Below, in pieces: positions 24,129-31,950 of a stretch of 35,606 bases of DNA. The stretch's first letter is position 1. Every line of letters starts with the position of its first letter. Below the pieces are notes generated by a model, which saw only the letters and a list, made by a program, of their open reading frames with translations, ran no database searches and was not told the DNA's origin. The stretch is from an uncultured Clostridia bacterium (lineage in GTDB: Bacteria; Bacillota; Clostridia; Oscillospirales; Acutalibacteraceae): positions 1-35,606 of the forward strand of contig CALWIS010000212.1 of assembly GCA_944380795.1 (NCBI GenBank). Reading direction: 5' to 3'. Position numbers and translations under genes: made by a program.

Positions 24129-25205
24129 ATGAAAACATCATGGAAGGTCAGGATCGCTTCCCTGACCGCTGTACTAATAGCAGCCGGGTGCTTTTGGGTA
24201 AGATATTTTCCTTTTTTGGACGGGCAGCAGGCAGTCATGGCCACTGCTGACATGGTATTGCCCCGGGCAGCCCAGCAAGTTATGACGGAGGAGCCGGTTT
24301 TGGAAGGAGAAATGGTGGAAAAGGATGAAGCGGCGGATACGCAAGCAGCTGCACCTTCTCCCTCACCGTCGCCTTCGCCCACTGCTTCTCCTACACCGGT
24401 GCCTACGCCAAAACCAGGAGCCAAAGCAATTCCTATCAACGAAAGCCAGGTAGGGGGAGGTACCCAATGGGGGAATATGAGTATTCGCAACGCTACCAGT
24501 GAAAAAGTGGATTTTGAGGAAGAACTAAACAGCCCCACGGAGTTGGAGATCCGAGATGACGGCACCCCTATGGTGCTCATCTACCATACCCATACCACAG
24601 AATCTTATTTAAAAGAAGAAAGCGCCTGGTTCTATGAGGGAACCGCTACCCGAAGCCAAAATGAGGAAGAAACAGTGGTGATGGCGGGAAACGCTATTGA
24701 GGCACAGTTGAAAGCAGCAGGTTTTGGGGTGATCCATGATACCACCGTTCATGATTACCCGGCGTATACAGGGGGATATACCCGGTCGGCGGAAACGATT
24801 CAAAAAAATTTGGAAAAATACCCCACCATTCAAATCACTTTGGATGTTCACAGAGATGCGATAGGAGACGATAACGGCAGAGTAAAACCCACTGTTACCA
24901 TCAATGGAAAAAAAGCAGCACAGTTTATGATATTATCTGGTTGTGATGCAGGGGGCACGCTGGATTTTCCAAATTGGGAACAAAACCTGCGGTTAGCACT
25001 GCGGCTGCAAAACATGGCCGCGGAAAAATACCCCGGCTTGGCAAGACCCCTAAATTTTTGCGATAGTGTATATAATGAAAATTTTACGCCCGGTTCTTTG
25101 TTGGTGGAATTTGGAACAGAAGTCAATACGGTGGAGGAAGCATCCTATACAGGCAGTTTGTTTGGTGAAGTATTGGTGGAGACTATGCGGGAACTAATGA
25201 AATAA
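24129..25205 (+). CDS. spoIIP: Stage II sporulation protein P
   Basis: SpoIIP is a cell-wall amidase/endopeptidase that, with SpoIID and SpoIIM, thins peptidoglycan during engulfment of the forespore. The 358-residue product has an N-terminal membrane anchor (about 8-25), a Pro/Ser/Thr-rich tether (PSPSPSPSPTASPTPVPTP, about 74-97) and the SpoIIP catalytic domain (about 138-358). The domain has PMVLIYHTHTTESY (zinc His), LDVHRDAIG (second His) and LLVEFGTEVNTVEEA (catalytic Glu). GGGGAGGCAGC precedes the ATG. It is the strongest evidence in the window for endospore formation. Confidence 0.95.
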   Translation: MKTSWKVRIASLTAVLIAAGCFWVRYFPFLDGQQAVMATADMVLPRAAQQVMTEEPVLEGEMVEKDEAADTQAAAPSPSPSPSPTASPTPVPTPKPGAKAIPINESQVGGGTQWGNMSIRNATSEKVDFEEELNSPTELEIRDDGTPMVLIYHTHTTESYLKEESAWFYEGTATRSQNEEETVVMAGNAIEAQLKAAGFGVIHDTTVHDYPAYTGGYTRSAETIQKNLEKYPTIQITLDVHRDAIGDDNGRVKPTVTINGKKAAQFMILSGCDAGGTLDFPNWEQNLRLALRLQNMAAEKYPGLARPLNFCDSVYNENFTPGSLLVEFGTEVNTVEEASYTGSLFGEVLVETMRELMK

Positions 25206-25288
25206 CCGTTTTGCAAGGGTATATTCCCTAAAAGGGACGGTATACTAAATCGGAAAAGAAAAGGGGAAAGGAAGGTCGGAAAAGTAAA

Positions 25289-25594
25289 ATGCAGGATGTG
25301 CAAAAGAAGAATTGTCGGCGAGCCTGGTTTTGGGTCCCGTTTTTTGTTACCATCAGTATTTTGGTATTCCTGATAGGGGTTTTTGTTGTAGATGTGAGGT
25401 GCCGCAGGATGGGTTTGGGGGATATGACACCCCCGATCAGTCTGTCGACTGCTTTGGGCGACCGGACCTTGATGGAATACCATATCTTATGGTTTCAGGG
25501 AGAAGTGGACTTGACCATTGTGGATAACCTTGTGGAATATGTTGAAGAAAAATTACAGAATGTAATATTCGTGCTGTCAAACGGAAAAAACTAA
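25289..25594 (+). CDS. Single-pass membrane protein of unknown function
   Basis: The 101-residue product has a basic start (MQDVQKKNCRRAW), one strong membrane helix (about 13-35) and an outside-type tail of about 65 residues containing GDMTPPISLSTALGDRTLME and DLTIVDNLVEYVEEKLQNVI. No family is recognised. The ribosome site is poor (GGAAAGGAAGG, about 15 bases upstream), so the start is uncertain. It sits between spoIIP and envelope genes. Confidence 0.45.
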   Translation: MQDVQKKNCRRAWFWVPFFVTISILVFLIGVFVVDVRCRRMGLGDMTPPISLSTALGDRTLMEYHILWFQGEVDLTIVDNLVEYVEEKLQNVIFVLSNGKN

Positions 25595-25676
25595 ACGGAA
25601 AAATCAGAGAAATATAAGAAAAATATGACTGGTTTCTTAAATCTTTCCCAACCAGCGGGGAATCGAAGGAGAATAG

Positions 25677-25704
25677 TTGTTTTTTGTCGAAAATCTGATA
25701 TAAT
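25677..25704 (+). promoter_or_regulatory. Extended -10 promoter before the PTPE-repeat gene
   Basis: TTGTTT (25677-25682) and TATAAT (25699-25704), a 16-base spacer, with TGA just before the -10. In the leader, GCCGG/CCGGC (25727-25742) and GATCCC/GGGATC (25751-25766) form two small hairpins just ahead of the ribosome site. Confidence 0.7.
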
Positions 25705-25780
25705 ATTTCATATTAGACGGCGTATGCCGGGTTGGTCCGGCAAGAAAAAAGATCCCAAAGGGGATCGTGGAGGTGCAGGG

Positions 25781-26494
25781 ATGAAACGAATCAACTGGGT
25801 GTTGTGGGTGCTTTGCGCCATTTTTTTGGTGTCAGCGTCTATGGTTCCTGCAATGGCAGAGAGTTTGCAGGTCACCTATACAGAGGCACAAACCACGACA
25901 GAAACAGATCCTGCTCCTGAAGAACCGGGAGAAGAAGATCCGCCGGTTGAGGAGGAACCCACACCAGAACCTACTCCGGAGCCTACTCCGGAGCCCACAC
26001 CAGAACCTACTCCGGAGCCTACTCCGGAACCCACACCAAAACCTACCCCAGTTCCAACCGCTGTGCCCACTCCGCTTCCGCAGCCTACCAAGGCCCCTGC
26101 TAATACAAACGCAGGAAGTGGAGCGGTGGTCACTACACCTCAAAAAACCCCTGCGCCTTCGGCTTCTCCCAGTGCGAGCCCTACTCCCACCCCTTCCCCC
26201 AGCGCTACCCCTGCGGCTGGTGCCACGGGTTCCGGTGTGAGCAGCGATTATAAAAGCAATGTGTCGGTATCTGTTTCCCAAACCGATAATTCCAGTGTGA
26301 ATTTGATTGGTATTCTGGCTTGGGTGTGTATCGGCTTAGGTGTAGTAGTGGTAGTACTGGTGCTTCTCAGTAACCGCTATGGCCCCAGAGGCGGTGCAGG
26401 AAGAAAACGGTACAGCAACAAGAAAAAGAGGAGAAAGGGCCATCTTCTCAGCGACCGTTATTATCGTGATTCCTATCATGGCCGATATCGTTGA
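25781..26494 (+). CDS. Secreted membrane-anchored protein with PTPE repeats
   Basis: The 237-residue product has a cleavable-looking signal peptide (MKRINWVLWVLCAIFLVSAS, then VPAMAES). An acidic stretch is followed by a tandem PTPE spacer (about 60-90), then a Pro/Ser/Thr/Ala-rich region. A C-terminal membrane helix (about 173-198: LIGILAWVCIGLGVVVVVLV) and a very basic tail (RKRYSNKKKRRKG) end it. It is probably a stalk anchored in the membrane with its tail in the cytoplasm. No enzymatic domain is seen. GGAGG lies 7 bases before the ATG. Adjacent genes also carry Pro/Thr-rich tethers and act on the cell wall. Confidence 0.75.
   Translation: MKRINWVLWVLCAIFLVSASMVPAMAESLQVTYTEAQTTTETDPAPEEPGEEDPPVEEEPTPEPTPEPTPEPTPEPTPEPTPEPTPKPTPVPTAVPTPLPQPTKAPANTNAGSGAVVTTPQKTPAPSASPSASPTPTPSPSATPAAGATGSGVSSDYKSNVSVSVSQTDNSSVNLIGILAWVCIGLGVVVVVLVLLSNRYGPRGGAGRKRYSNKKKRRKGHLLSDRYYRDSYHGRYR
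25958..26050 (+). repeat. Tandem 12-bp coding repeat (PTPE units)
   Basis: Variants of CCTACTCCGGAG and CCCACACCAGAA alternate here, encoding PTPE repeated about seven times, the last reading PTPK. Copy number is likely to vary between strains. Confidence 0.9.
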
Positions 26495-26499
26495 TTTTT

Positions 26500-26527
26500 C
26501 TCCCTCCGTTTTTCGGAGGGAGTTTTT
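26500..26527 (+). terminator. Terminator after the PTPE-repeat gene
   Basis: CTCCCTCCG (26500-26508) pairs with CGGAGGGAG (26514-26522), followed by TTTTT. Confidence 0.93.
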
Positions 26528-26556
26528 ATTTTCCCCTTTTTTCCTGTAAATATCTC

Positions 26557-26585
26557 TTGAAAAAAAAGACATCTCCCGGTATACT
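26557..26585 (+). promoter_or_regulatory. Sigma-A promoter of the M23 peptidase gene
   Basis: TTGAAA (26557-26562) and TATACT (26580-26585) with a 17-base spacer. Confidence 0.75.
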
Positions 26586-26629
26586 GAAGATGTATGGGAA
26601 TTATGTCGACTTGTGCAGGAGGTGTGCAA

Positions 26630-27916
26630 ATGGAAACGGGAAAGAAAAAAGCACGTCGTTTTGTTGCGGCGCTGACGGCAGGTTGTATGTTGGCCGTGAG
26701 TTTGGCCGCCGTGGCAGGAGCCGATGTGCTCTCGGATATTGAGGATCAGCAATCTCAGCTGCAGGAGCGGCAAAAAGAGCTGGAAGAGCAGCGGGAAGAG
26801 TTAAACGAAAAGCTGGAAGATCTGAAGGATGATGAGGCGAAACAGCAGGAATATTACGATTCCCTGGAGGAGCAGATCCAGGTAGTAATGAGCCAGATTG
26901 ATACCGCTAATGAACGATTGACCCAACTGGATAGCCAGATTTTGGAAAGGCAAGAACAGCTGAAAGACTCCCAGACCCAGTTGGATGCAGACTTTGAACA
27001 GCTAAAGGAGCGGCTGTGTGCCTTATATAAGCTGGGGAATGCCGGTACGTTAGAGATTATCCTCAGCGCAGAAAATTTGCCGGATATGGCCCAAAAAGCA
27101 GAATTGATGTCGGCAATTACCCGGCACGATACTCAACTGATGAACTCCGTAAAATCACAGATGGAGGCCATGGCTGACGAAAAGGCTCAGCTGGAAGCGG
27201 ATCGAGAGGAAGCCAGCGAACTTCGCACCTCTTTGGAAGACCGAAAGGATGAGCTTTCACAGCTGCAGGAAGAAAGCCAGCGAGTTCTGGATGAGTTGGG
27301 AGAAAGCCAAGATCAGATTTCACAACAGATCTCTGACGCAGATGCGGAAAAAGAAGAACTGGTGCAGCAGCTTTCAGAACTGCAAAAGCAATGGCTGGAA
27401 GAAAAAAGTAAAGCTACGCCTACCCCCACTCCCACTCCTGTGCCTACTCCTACGCCCGATACAGGAGATACAGGCGGTTGGGAACCAGAGCCTACGCCTA
27501 CCCCTGTGACTCCGCCTTCTTCTACCGGGTATACTTGGCCGGTGCCAGGCTTTAATAAGGTGGGTGACGGCTGGTACGAAGGTGGACGCGCCCACAAGGG
27601 AATTGATATTATTGGCGCGGGAATTTACGGTCAACCCATTGTTGCCGCTCAGAGCGGCCAGGTGATTACCGCCTATACGGCAGATACCTGGGGCTATGGT
27701 TGGGGCTATCATGTGATGATCGGCCATGATGACGGCTATGCGACTCAGTATGCCCACATGAGCCGAGTGGCGGTATCCACTGGCCAATATGTGGAAAAGG
27801 GTCAGATTATTGGGTATGTAGGCAATACGGGCGATTCCTATGGAGCCCATCTCCACTTTGAACTGTGGGAAAATGGAGAGCGTATCAATCCGGAGATCGT
27901 GCTTCCATATCGATAA
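26630..27916 (+). CDS. Coiled-coil M23 peptidoglycan endopeptidase
   Basis: This is a secreted murein hydrolase of the EnvC/PcsB-like architecture, usually activated by FtsEX during growth or division. The 428-residue product has a signal peptide (KKKARRFVAALTAGCMLAVS up to GAD), a long Glu/Gln-rich coiled coil (about 28-258), a Thr/Pro tether (TPTPTPTPVPTPTP) and a C-terminal M23 domain (about 302-428). The zinc motifs are AHKGIDIIG (HxxxD) and HLHFELW (HxH). AGGAGGTG lies 5 bases before the ATG at 26630; another in-frame ATG at 26594 has no ribosome site. Its own promoter and terminator suggest a single-gene unit. Confidence 0.93.
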   Translation: METGKKKARRFVAALTAGCMLAVSLAAVAGADVLSDIEDQQSQLQERQKELEEQREELNEKLEDLKDDEAKQQEYYDSLEEQIQVVMSQIDTANERLTQLDSQILERQEQLKDSQTQLDADFEQLKERLCALYKLGNAGTLEIILSAENLPDMAQKAELMSAITRHDTQLMNSVKSQMEAMADEKAQLEADREEASELRTSLEDRKDELSQLQEESQRVLDELGESQDQISQQISDADAEKEELVQQLSELQKQWLEEKSKATPTPTPTPVPTPTPDTGDTGGWEPEPTPTPVTPPSSTGYTWPVPGFNKVGDGWYEGGRAHKGIDIIGAGIYGQPIVAAQSGQVITAYTADTWGYGWGYHVMIGHDDGYATQYAHMSRVAVSTGQYVEKGQIIGYVGNTGDSYGAHLHFELWENGERINPEIVLPYR

Positions 27917-27936
27917 AATCACTTACTACCGTAATC

Positions 27937-27980
27937 AAATCGCAGGTTGTTGAAAATACAGCCTGCGATTTTTCTTTTTT
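27937..27980 (+). terminator. Terminator after the M23 peptidase gene
   Basis: AAATCGCAGG pairs with CCTGCGATTT around a 15-base loop, followed by TTTCTTTTTT. Confidence 0.9.
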
Positions 27981-27983
27981 ACC

Positions 27984-28012
27984 TTGACGAGAATAAAAGG
28001 GTATGGTATTAT
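27984..28012 (+). promoter_or_regulatory. Promoter of the DUF2325/DUF3793/flavodoxin operon
   Basis: TTGACG (27984-27989) and TATTAT (28007-28012) have a 17-base spacer, with TGG in extended -10 position. Confidence 0.8.
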
Positions 28013-28014
28013 GA

Positions 28015-28066
28015 GTTAGCAACAACTAACCAACAGATTTGGTTATAAGTTAGTATATACTAACTT
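28015..28066 (+). promoter_or_regulatory. Two GTTAG-N6-CTAAC operators just after the -10
   Basis: GTTAG and CTAAC half-sites with a six-base spacer occur at 28015-28030 and again at 28049-28064, with centres 34 bp apart. The second lies in a perfect 20-bp palindrome, AAGTTAGTATATACTAACTT (28047-28066). The shape resembles operators of DtxR/IdeR-type metal repressors. Both overlap the likely transcription start and leader, a repressing position. Confidence 0.65.
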
Positions 28067-28108
28067 AAGTTATTGTCCCAAATTACAAAGAAAGGAACGA
28101 GGATTAAG

Positions 28109-28396
28109 ATGAGTGTGGTGATCGTCGGTGGGAATGAACGGATGGTGTGCCAGTATGAGGATGTTTGCAAAAGTTATGGCTGTAAGGCCAAGGTGTTTGT
28201 GAAAGAGAACGGGGCTTTGAAAAAGAAGCTGGGGACCCCGGACCTGTTGATCGTGTTTGTCAGTACCGTGTCCCATAAGATGGTCATCAGCGCATCCCAG
28301 GAGGCAAAACGGAATCGGGTTCCTATTGCCCGGGTGCAGAGCAGCAGTATCTCGGCTTTGGAAGAACTGCTAAGCCGCCATTGCAAAGGGAGGTAA
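28109..28396 (+). CDS. DUF2325 domain protein
   Basis: The 95-residue product starts MSVVIVGGNERMVCQYEDVC, and ends with the family's PIARVQSSSISALEELL segment. DUF2325 proteins are short Rossmann-like proteins of unknown role, often in iron-uptake or redox operons. The ATG at 28109 is chosen because GAGG lies just upstream and it begins the conserved region. The upstream non-ATG frame runs into the operator. First gene of a three-gene operon with DUF3793 and flavodoxin, probably regulated by iron. Confidence 0.85.
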   Translation: MSVVIVGGNERMVCQYEDVCKSYGCKAKVFVKENGALKKKLGTPDLLIVFVSTVSHKMVISASQEAKRNRVPIARVQSSSISALEELLSRHCKGR

Positions 28397-28400
28397 AGGA

Positions 28401-28940
28401 ATGTCAGAACTCCTCTTAATTGAGAACGGAGCCCCAACTTTGGCCAACTTGAAAACCGCCAGCCTATTCACGGTTCCGGCAGAAGGGCGGGAGGCAGTGG
28501 AGAACTGGAAAAGAACCTTGGCAGGAAAAGGGGTCATGCTCACTATCTTGCGGGAACGAGAGGGGCGCCTGTTGGTGTATATCTATCGGGAACGGCGTCT
28601 GCGGCAGGACCTATCCCACCCGGAGGCAAGGTGCATTTTATGCAGAGAAGGATATCGGTGGGAAACACTGCAAGAAGCTTTAGAAACTCTAAAACAGCGC
28701 TTGGGGAAGGGGGAGGGATTTCCTCATGAGATCGGGTTGTTTTTGGGATATCCCCCCGAAGATGTACAGGGATTTATTCAGCACCGCGGCCGTAACTGTA
28801 AGTGTACCGGCTGTTGGAAGGTGTATGGGGATGAACAGCAAGCGGTCCGGCAATTTGCCCGGTTTAAAAAATGTCGGGATATCTACCTGAGATTGTTCTG
28901 TGATGGCAGAAGCCTAACACAGCTTACGGTAGCTTCCTGA
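28401..28940 (+). CDS. DUF3793 family protein
   Basis: The 179-residue product has the features of DUF3793. A variable N-terminal part includes APTLANLKTASLFTV and RLLVYIYRERRLRQDL. The conserved C-terminal part has FPHEIGLFLGYPPEDVQGFI, NCKCTGCWKVYGD and FARFKKCRDIYLRLFCDG. The family often lies beside iron transport and flavodoxin genes, and cysteines (CKCTGC) suggest metal or haem binding. The function is not established. It begins 4 bases after the DUF2325 stop with AAAGGGAGG upstream. Confidence 0.85.
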   Translation: MSELLLIENGAPTLANLKTASLFTVPAEGREAVENWKRTLAGKGVMLTILREREGRLLVYIYRERRLRQDLSHPEARCILCREGYRWETLQEALETLKQRLGKGEGFPHEIGLFLGYPPEDVQGFIQHRGRNCKCTGCWKVYGDEQQAVRQFARFKKCRDIYLRLFCDGRSLTQLTVAS

Positions 28941-28978
28941 TGAGAACCAAATAAATAAAATGTAAAGGAGATCCTATT

Positions 28979-29401
28979 ATGAGCAAAATCGCAGTGGTAT
29001 ATTGGAGCGGCACCGGCAACACCCAAGCTATGGCAGAAGCGGTAGCTGCCGGAGCACAGCAAGCTGGCGCTCAAGTAGAAGTGCGGGAAGCGTCTGCTTT
29101 TGGGGGAGAAGAAGTGAAGGAGTTTGATGCCATTGCCTTTGGCTGCCCCTCTATGGGAGCGGAACAGCTGGAGGAAAGCGAGTTTGAGCCCATGTTCCAA
29201 AGTTGCGAGCCGGAACTGTCGGGTAAAAAGATCGCCCTGTTTGGCTCTTACGGCTGGGGCGACGGCGAGTGGATGCGCAACTGGGAGCAGGTTTGCCGGG
29301 ATGACGGCGCTGTACTGGTCTGCGACAGCGTCATCTGCAACGAAGCTCCCAATGAGGAGGCCCAAGCCGCCTGCATGGATTTGGGAAAAGCATTGGTTTA
29401 A
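28979..29401 (+). CDS. Flavodoxin
   Basis: Flavodoxin is a small FMN electron carrier that replaces ferredoxin when iron is short. The 140-residue product has the phosphate loop of FMN binding YWSGTGNTQAMA (about 8-20), the AFGCPSMGAEQLEESEF loop and GSYGWGDGEWMRNWE, which stack on the isoalloxazine ring. AAAGGAG precedes the ATG. Its place behind DtxR-like operators fits induction in iron limitation. Confidence 0.93.
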   Translation: MSKIAVVYWSGTGNTQAMAEAVAAGAQQAGAQVEVREASAFGGEEVKEFDAIAFGCPSMGAEQLEESEFEPMFQSCEPELSGKKIALFGSYGWGDGEWMRNWEQVCRDDGAVLVCDSVICNEAPNEEAQAACMDLGKALV

Positions 29402-29412
29402 TTCTACAGAAA

Positions 29413-29437
29413 AACCCCCGGTTGATAACCGGGGGTT
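29413..29437. terminator. Bidirectional terminator between flavodoxin and MFS genes
   Basis: AACCCCCGGTT (29413-29423) pairs perfectly with AACCGGGGGTT (29427-29437), loop GAT. Converging genes on both sides can use it. Confidence 0.85.
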
Positions 29438-29440
29438 CCC

Positions 29441-30676
29441 TTATACATTTTTGCGACGCTTTTTTAAGTACAATACGCTGAGGGTCAAAATCAGCGGGAA
29501 AATCACAGCTGCCAGTAAACCAGCTTTTAGACCTAGCTGGGAAAGCTCTTCGCCTGTGGAAGCCTGCATTTGCTGCAATAGGTTGGTTTTCTGAGAAAGA
29601 TCGCTGACCACACCAGAAAGCCAAGGCCCTAAAGAAGCTCCCAGATCCCCGAATACTGCCATCATGCCGAACATGGCGGTTCCGCCCATAGGGAACCGGG
29701 CAGCGGTATCGGAGAATGCGCCGGGCCACATAAGGCTGACAGAAAATCCACACACTGCGCAGCCAATGAGGGAAAGCAAAGGATGGGGGGCAAATACAGT
29801 GGTAAAGTAACACAACATACACAAACAACCGCAGAACAGCAGCCCATTTTGCAAATTCAGCTTGTGACCATACAGGCCATAGAGCAAACGCCCTGTGCCC
29901 ATAAGAGCGGCGAACAGACAGGGGCCCAGCAGATCGCCCAGGGTTTTGGAAACGCCCAGTCCCGTTTCCGCAAACAGGGAGGACCACTGGCTCATGGTGA
30001 GCTCGCTGGCCCCAGCGCACATCATCACCACTAAAGCCAGTAGGAACATCCTGTTTTTGCATAGCTCTCCTACTGTCATCAGTTTTTCTTCGGGTACAGG
30101 CGGCACCATAGGGACCTTCATAAAGAAAAATAGATTCGCAAAAGGCAAAATTGCCCAGCCAATGGGCAGCCACATCCAAATATCAGTACCCAAGGCGGTG
30201 AGGATCAGCGTACTAATGAGCACCACTCCCATTTGGCCCCAGCAATAAAAGGAGTGAAGCAGGCTCATATCACTGGCCTTTTTTTCGCCAGGGAGAGAAT
30301 CCACAATGGGGCTTACCAACACTTCCAGCAAACCGCCGCCCAAAGCGTAGGTGACCACGGCAATGACCAACCCTATATAGGGGGAGGGGCATATTTGTGG
30401 TAAAGTGCCCAGTAAGACCAGCCCTACAGCACAAAATATATGTGCCAACACTGCCGAAGCACGGTATCCAAATTTGTCGGCAAACTTCACAGCAATAAGA
30501 TCAGCCAGAATCTGGGTGCCAAAATTGATAAGGATCAATCGACCCACCATTTCAAAATTCAGACCATATTGGGTTTGGAAAATAATAAACAGCAGGGGGG
30601 CCAGATTATTGATAATAGCTTGCGTGATGTAGCCTGCATAACAGGCATATCGGGTATGTTTGTAGGTCAAATGCAT
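29441..30676 (-). CDS. MFS transporter
   Basis: This is a major facilitator membrane carrier, probably for a small sugar or organic solute. The 411-residue product has about twelve hydrophobic helices. It has the GxLxDxxGRR-like motif in the loop after helix 2 (FADKFGYRASAVLAHI) and ends with a basic KKRRKNV tail. The sequence AIINNLAPLLFIIFQTQYGL is typical of the sugar/fucose-like branch, but the substrate cannot be told. AAGGAGC lies upstream of the ATG. It begins 24 bases after hemW on the same strand, so the two may be cotranscribed. Confidence 0.85.
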   Translation of the reverse strand: MHLTYKHTRYACYAGYITQAIINNLAPLLFIIFQTQYGLNFEMVGRLILINFGTQILADLIAVKFADKFGYRASAVLAHIFCAVGLVLLGTLPQICPSPYIGLVIAVVTYALGGGLLEVLVSPIVDSLPGEKKASDMSLLHSFYCWGQMGVVLISTLILTALGTDIWMWLPIGWAILPFANLFFFMKVPMVPPVPEEKLMTVGELCKNRMFLLALVVMMCAGASELTMSQWSSLFAETGLGVSKTLGDLLGPCLFAALMGTGRLLYGLYGHKLNLQNGLLFCGCLCMLCYFTTVFAPHPLLSLIGCAVCGFSVSLMWPGAFSDTAARFPMGGTAMFGMMAVFGDLGASLGPWLSGVVSDLSQKTNLLQQMQASTGEELSQLGLKAGLLAAVIFPLILTLSVLYLKKRRKNV

Positions 30677-30700
30677 AAAAAGACAGCTCCTTTTTTAATT

Positions 30701-31825
30701 TCAATACAACTCTGGTAAAAGTTCTGTAATGAGTTCATTAGATACCAAAAACCCCTTGGGGGTCATGGCTATACACTCTGGCTCGGGTTTCAGCAGTCCG
30801 GCGGCGCGATAGGGACGGCTTTTTTTCTCCATTATGGAAAAAGCCCGCTCCCCCTCCTCTCCAAAGGGAGAGAGCGTTTTCAGGGTAATGCCTTCTGAGA
30901 GGCGCAGTCCCAGCAAAAGTGCTTCTTCCAGTGTGCCGCCTTCCCCATCTTGTACCGGTTGGGGGGATTGCAGAAAATCATGCAAACTCCGGGGATAATA
31001 GAACCGCTTCCCATTTACAAAGGAATGAGCGCCGGGGCCAAGGCCCAGGTATTCCTCACAGCGCCAGTATTTTAAATTGTGGCGGCTTTCAAAGCCGGGA
31101 ACGGCAAAATTGCTGATCTCATATTGTGGTAACCCCGTCTGCTCCAAAGCGGCGCACACCGCCAGATACCGGTCGGCGGTCTCGTCCTCGTCAGGAAGAG
31201 GCAGGGAATCCCGACGGTTCCAGTAGGGGGTGCCGGGTTCCACTTTTAGCAGGTAAGCGGAAACATGGTTCACCCCCAGCCCCGCGCAAAACTGGACGGA
31301 AGAAAGGGCGCTTTCCAGCGTCTGTCCAGGGGTAGCCAACATCAAATCCAGCGATAGGTTGGAGAATCCCGCTTCCCGAGCAGCTTTCACCGTTTCGGCG
31401 GCCTGTTGGGCGGTATGGCGGCGGCCCAGCGCCTTGAGTTCCTCGTCATGGGCGGATTGCAGGCCGATGGAGAGCCGGTTTGCCCCAGCGGCAAAAATTT
31501 CCCGGAAAAAGCTGCTGAGTTCGGAGGAGGGGTTCACCTCCACGGTGATCTCCGCGTTTTGCAGGGAAAAGTGTTCCTTTGCCGCCAAAATCAGGCGGGC
31601 GATGCGGTTCCCTCCCAGCAGGTTGGGGGTGCCGCCGCCAAAATAAAGGGTGTCCGCTTTTGGAGGGACGCCCTCTTTTTGCAGTTTGTCCGCCCAAAGA
31701 GCCAGTTCCTTTTCCAGGCGGAGGGTGTACTCTTCCTTGACGGACTCCTCCCCGGCAAGGGAGTAAAAATCGCAGTACGGGCATTTGCCGTCACAGAAGG
31801 GAATATGCAGATACAGGCCCAGCAC
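30701..31825 (-). CDS. hemW: HemW radical SAM haem chaperone (CPO-III-like)
   Basis: HemW is related to the oxygen-independent coproporphyrinogen oxidase HemN but acts as a haem-binding chaperone in many bacteria. The 374-residue product has the radical-SAM CDGKCPYCDFYS motif (CxxxCxxC), TLYFGGGTPNLL, GANRLSIGLQSAHDEELK and YEISNFAVPGFESRHNLKYW. There is no HemN-type fourth Cys after CDF. Start: AGGAGG (31833-31838) lies 7 bases before a GTG at 31825 whose product begins VLGLYLHIPF. A longer ATG frame at 31882 has no ribosome site. It is downstream of lepA in the conserved lepA-hemW order. Confidence 0.93.
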   Translation of the reverse strand: MLGLYLHIPFCDGKCPYCDFYSLAGEESVKEEYTLRLEKELALWADKLQKEGVPPKADTLYFGGGTPNLLGGNRIARLILAAKEHFSLQNAEITVEVNPSSELSSFFREIFAAGANRLSIGLQSAHDEELKALGRRHTAQQAAETVKAAREAGFSNLSLDLMLATPGQTLESALSSVQFCAGLGVNHVSAYLLKVEPGTPYWNRRDSLPLPDEDETADRYLAVCAALEQTGLPQYEISNFAVPGFESRHNLKYWRCEEYLGLGPGAHSFVNGKRFYYPRSLHDFLQSPQPVQDGEGGTLEEALLLGLRLSEGITLKTLSPFGEEGERAFSIMEKKSRPYRAAGLLKPEPECIAMTPKGFLVSNELITELLPELY

Positions 31826-31870
31826 AGGGAAGCCTCCTCTCTCAAAACTATACGGATTTTCCGCCCTGTT

Positions 31871-31912
31871 TCGCGAGAACATAGCTGCAAATTGGGATCA
31901 GCTTTCTCGCGA
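31871..31912. repeat. 9-bp inverted repeat in the hemW leader
   Basis: TCGCGAGAA (31871-31879) and TTCTCGCGA (31904-31912) are perfect inverted copies around a 24-base spacer, 46 to 87 bases upstream of the hemW GTG. It could be a regulator site or a leader hairpin. No T run follows. Confidence 0.55.
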
Positions 31913-31924
31913 TGTGGTTTTCGT

Positions 31925-31947
31925 CCACCTTTTTCCTGAAAAGGTGG
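31925..31947 (-). other. Hairpin just outside the lepA-hemW element
   Basis: CCACCTTTT (31925-31933) pairs with AAAAGGTGG (31939-31947), a 9-bp stem with a 5-base loop, next to the left inverted repeat of the element. Confidence 0.6.
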
Positions 31948-31950
31948 TGG

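Noticed and set aside
25832..26281. Minus-strand frames rich in GVGSG or RSRFW opposite the PTPE repeats
   Set aside because: They are read-throughs of the 12-bp repeat on the other strand, without a start signal.
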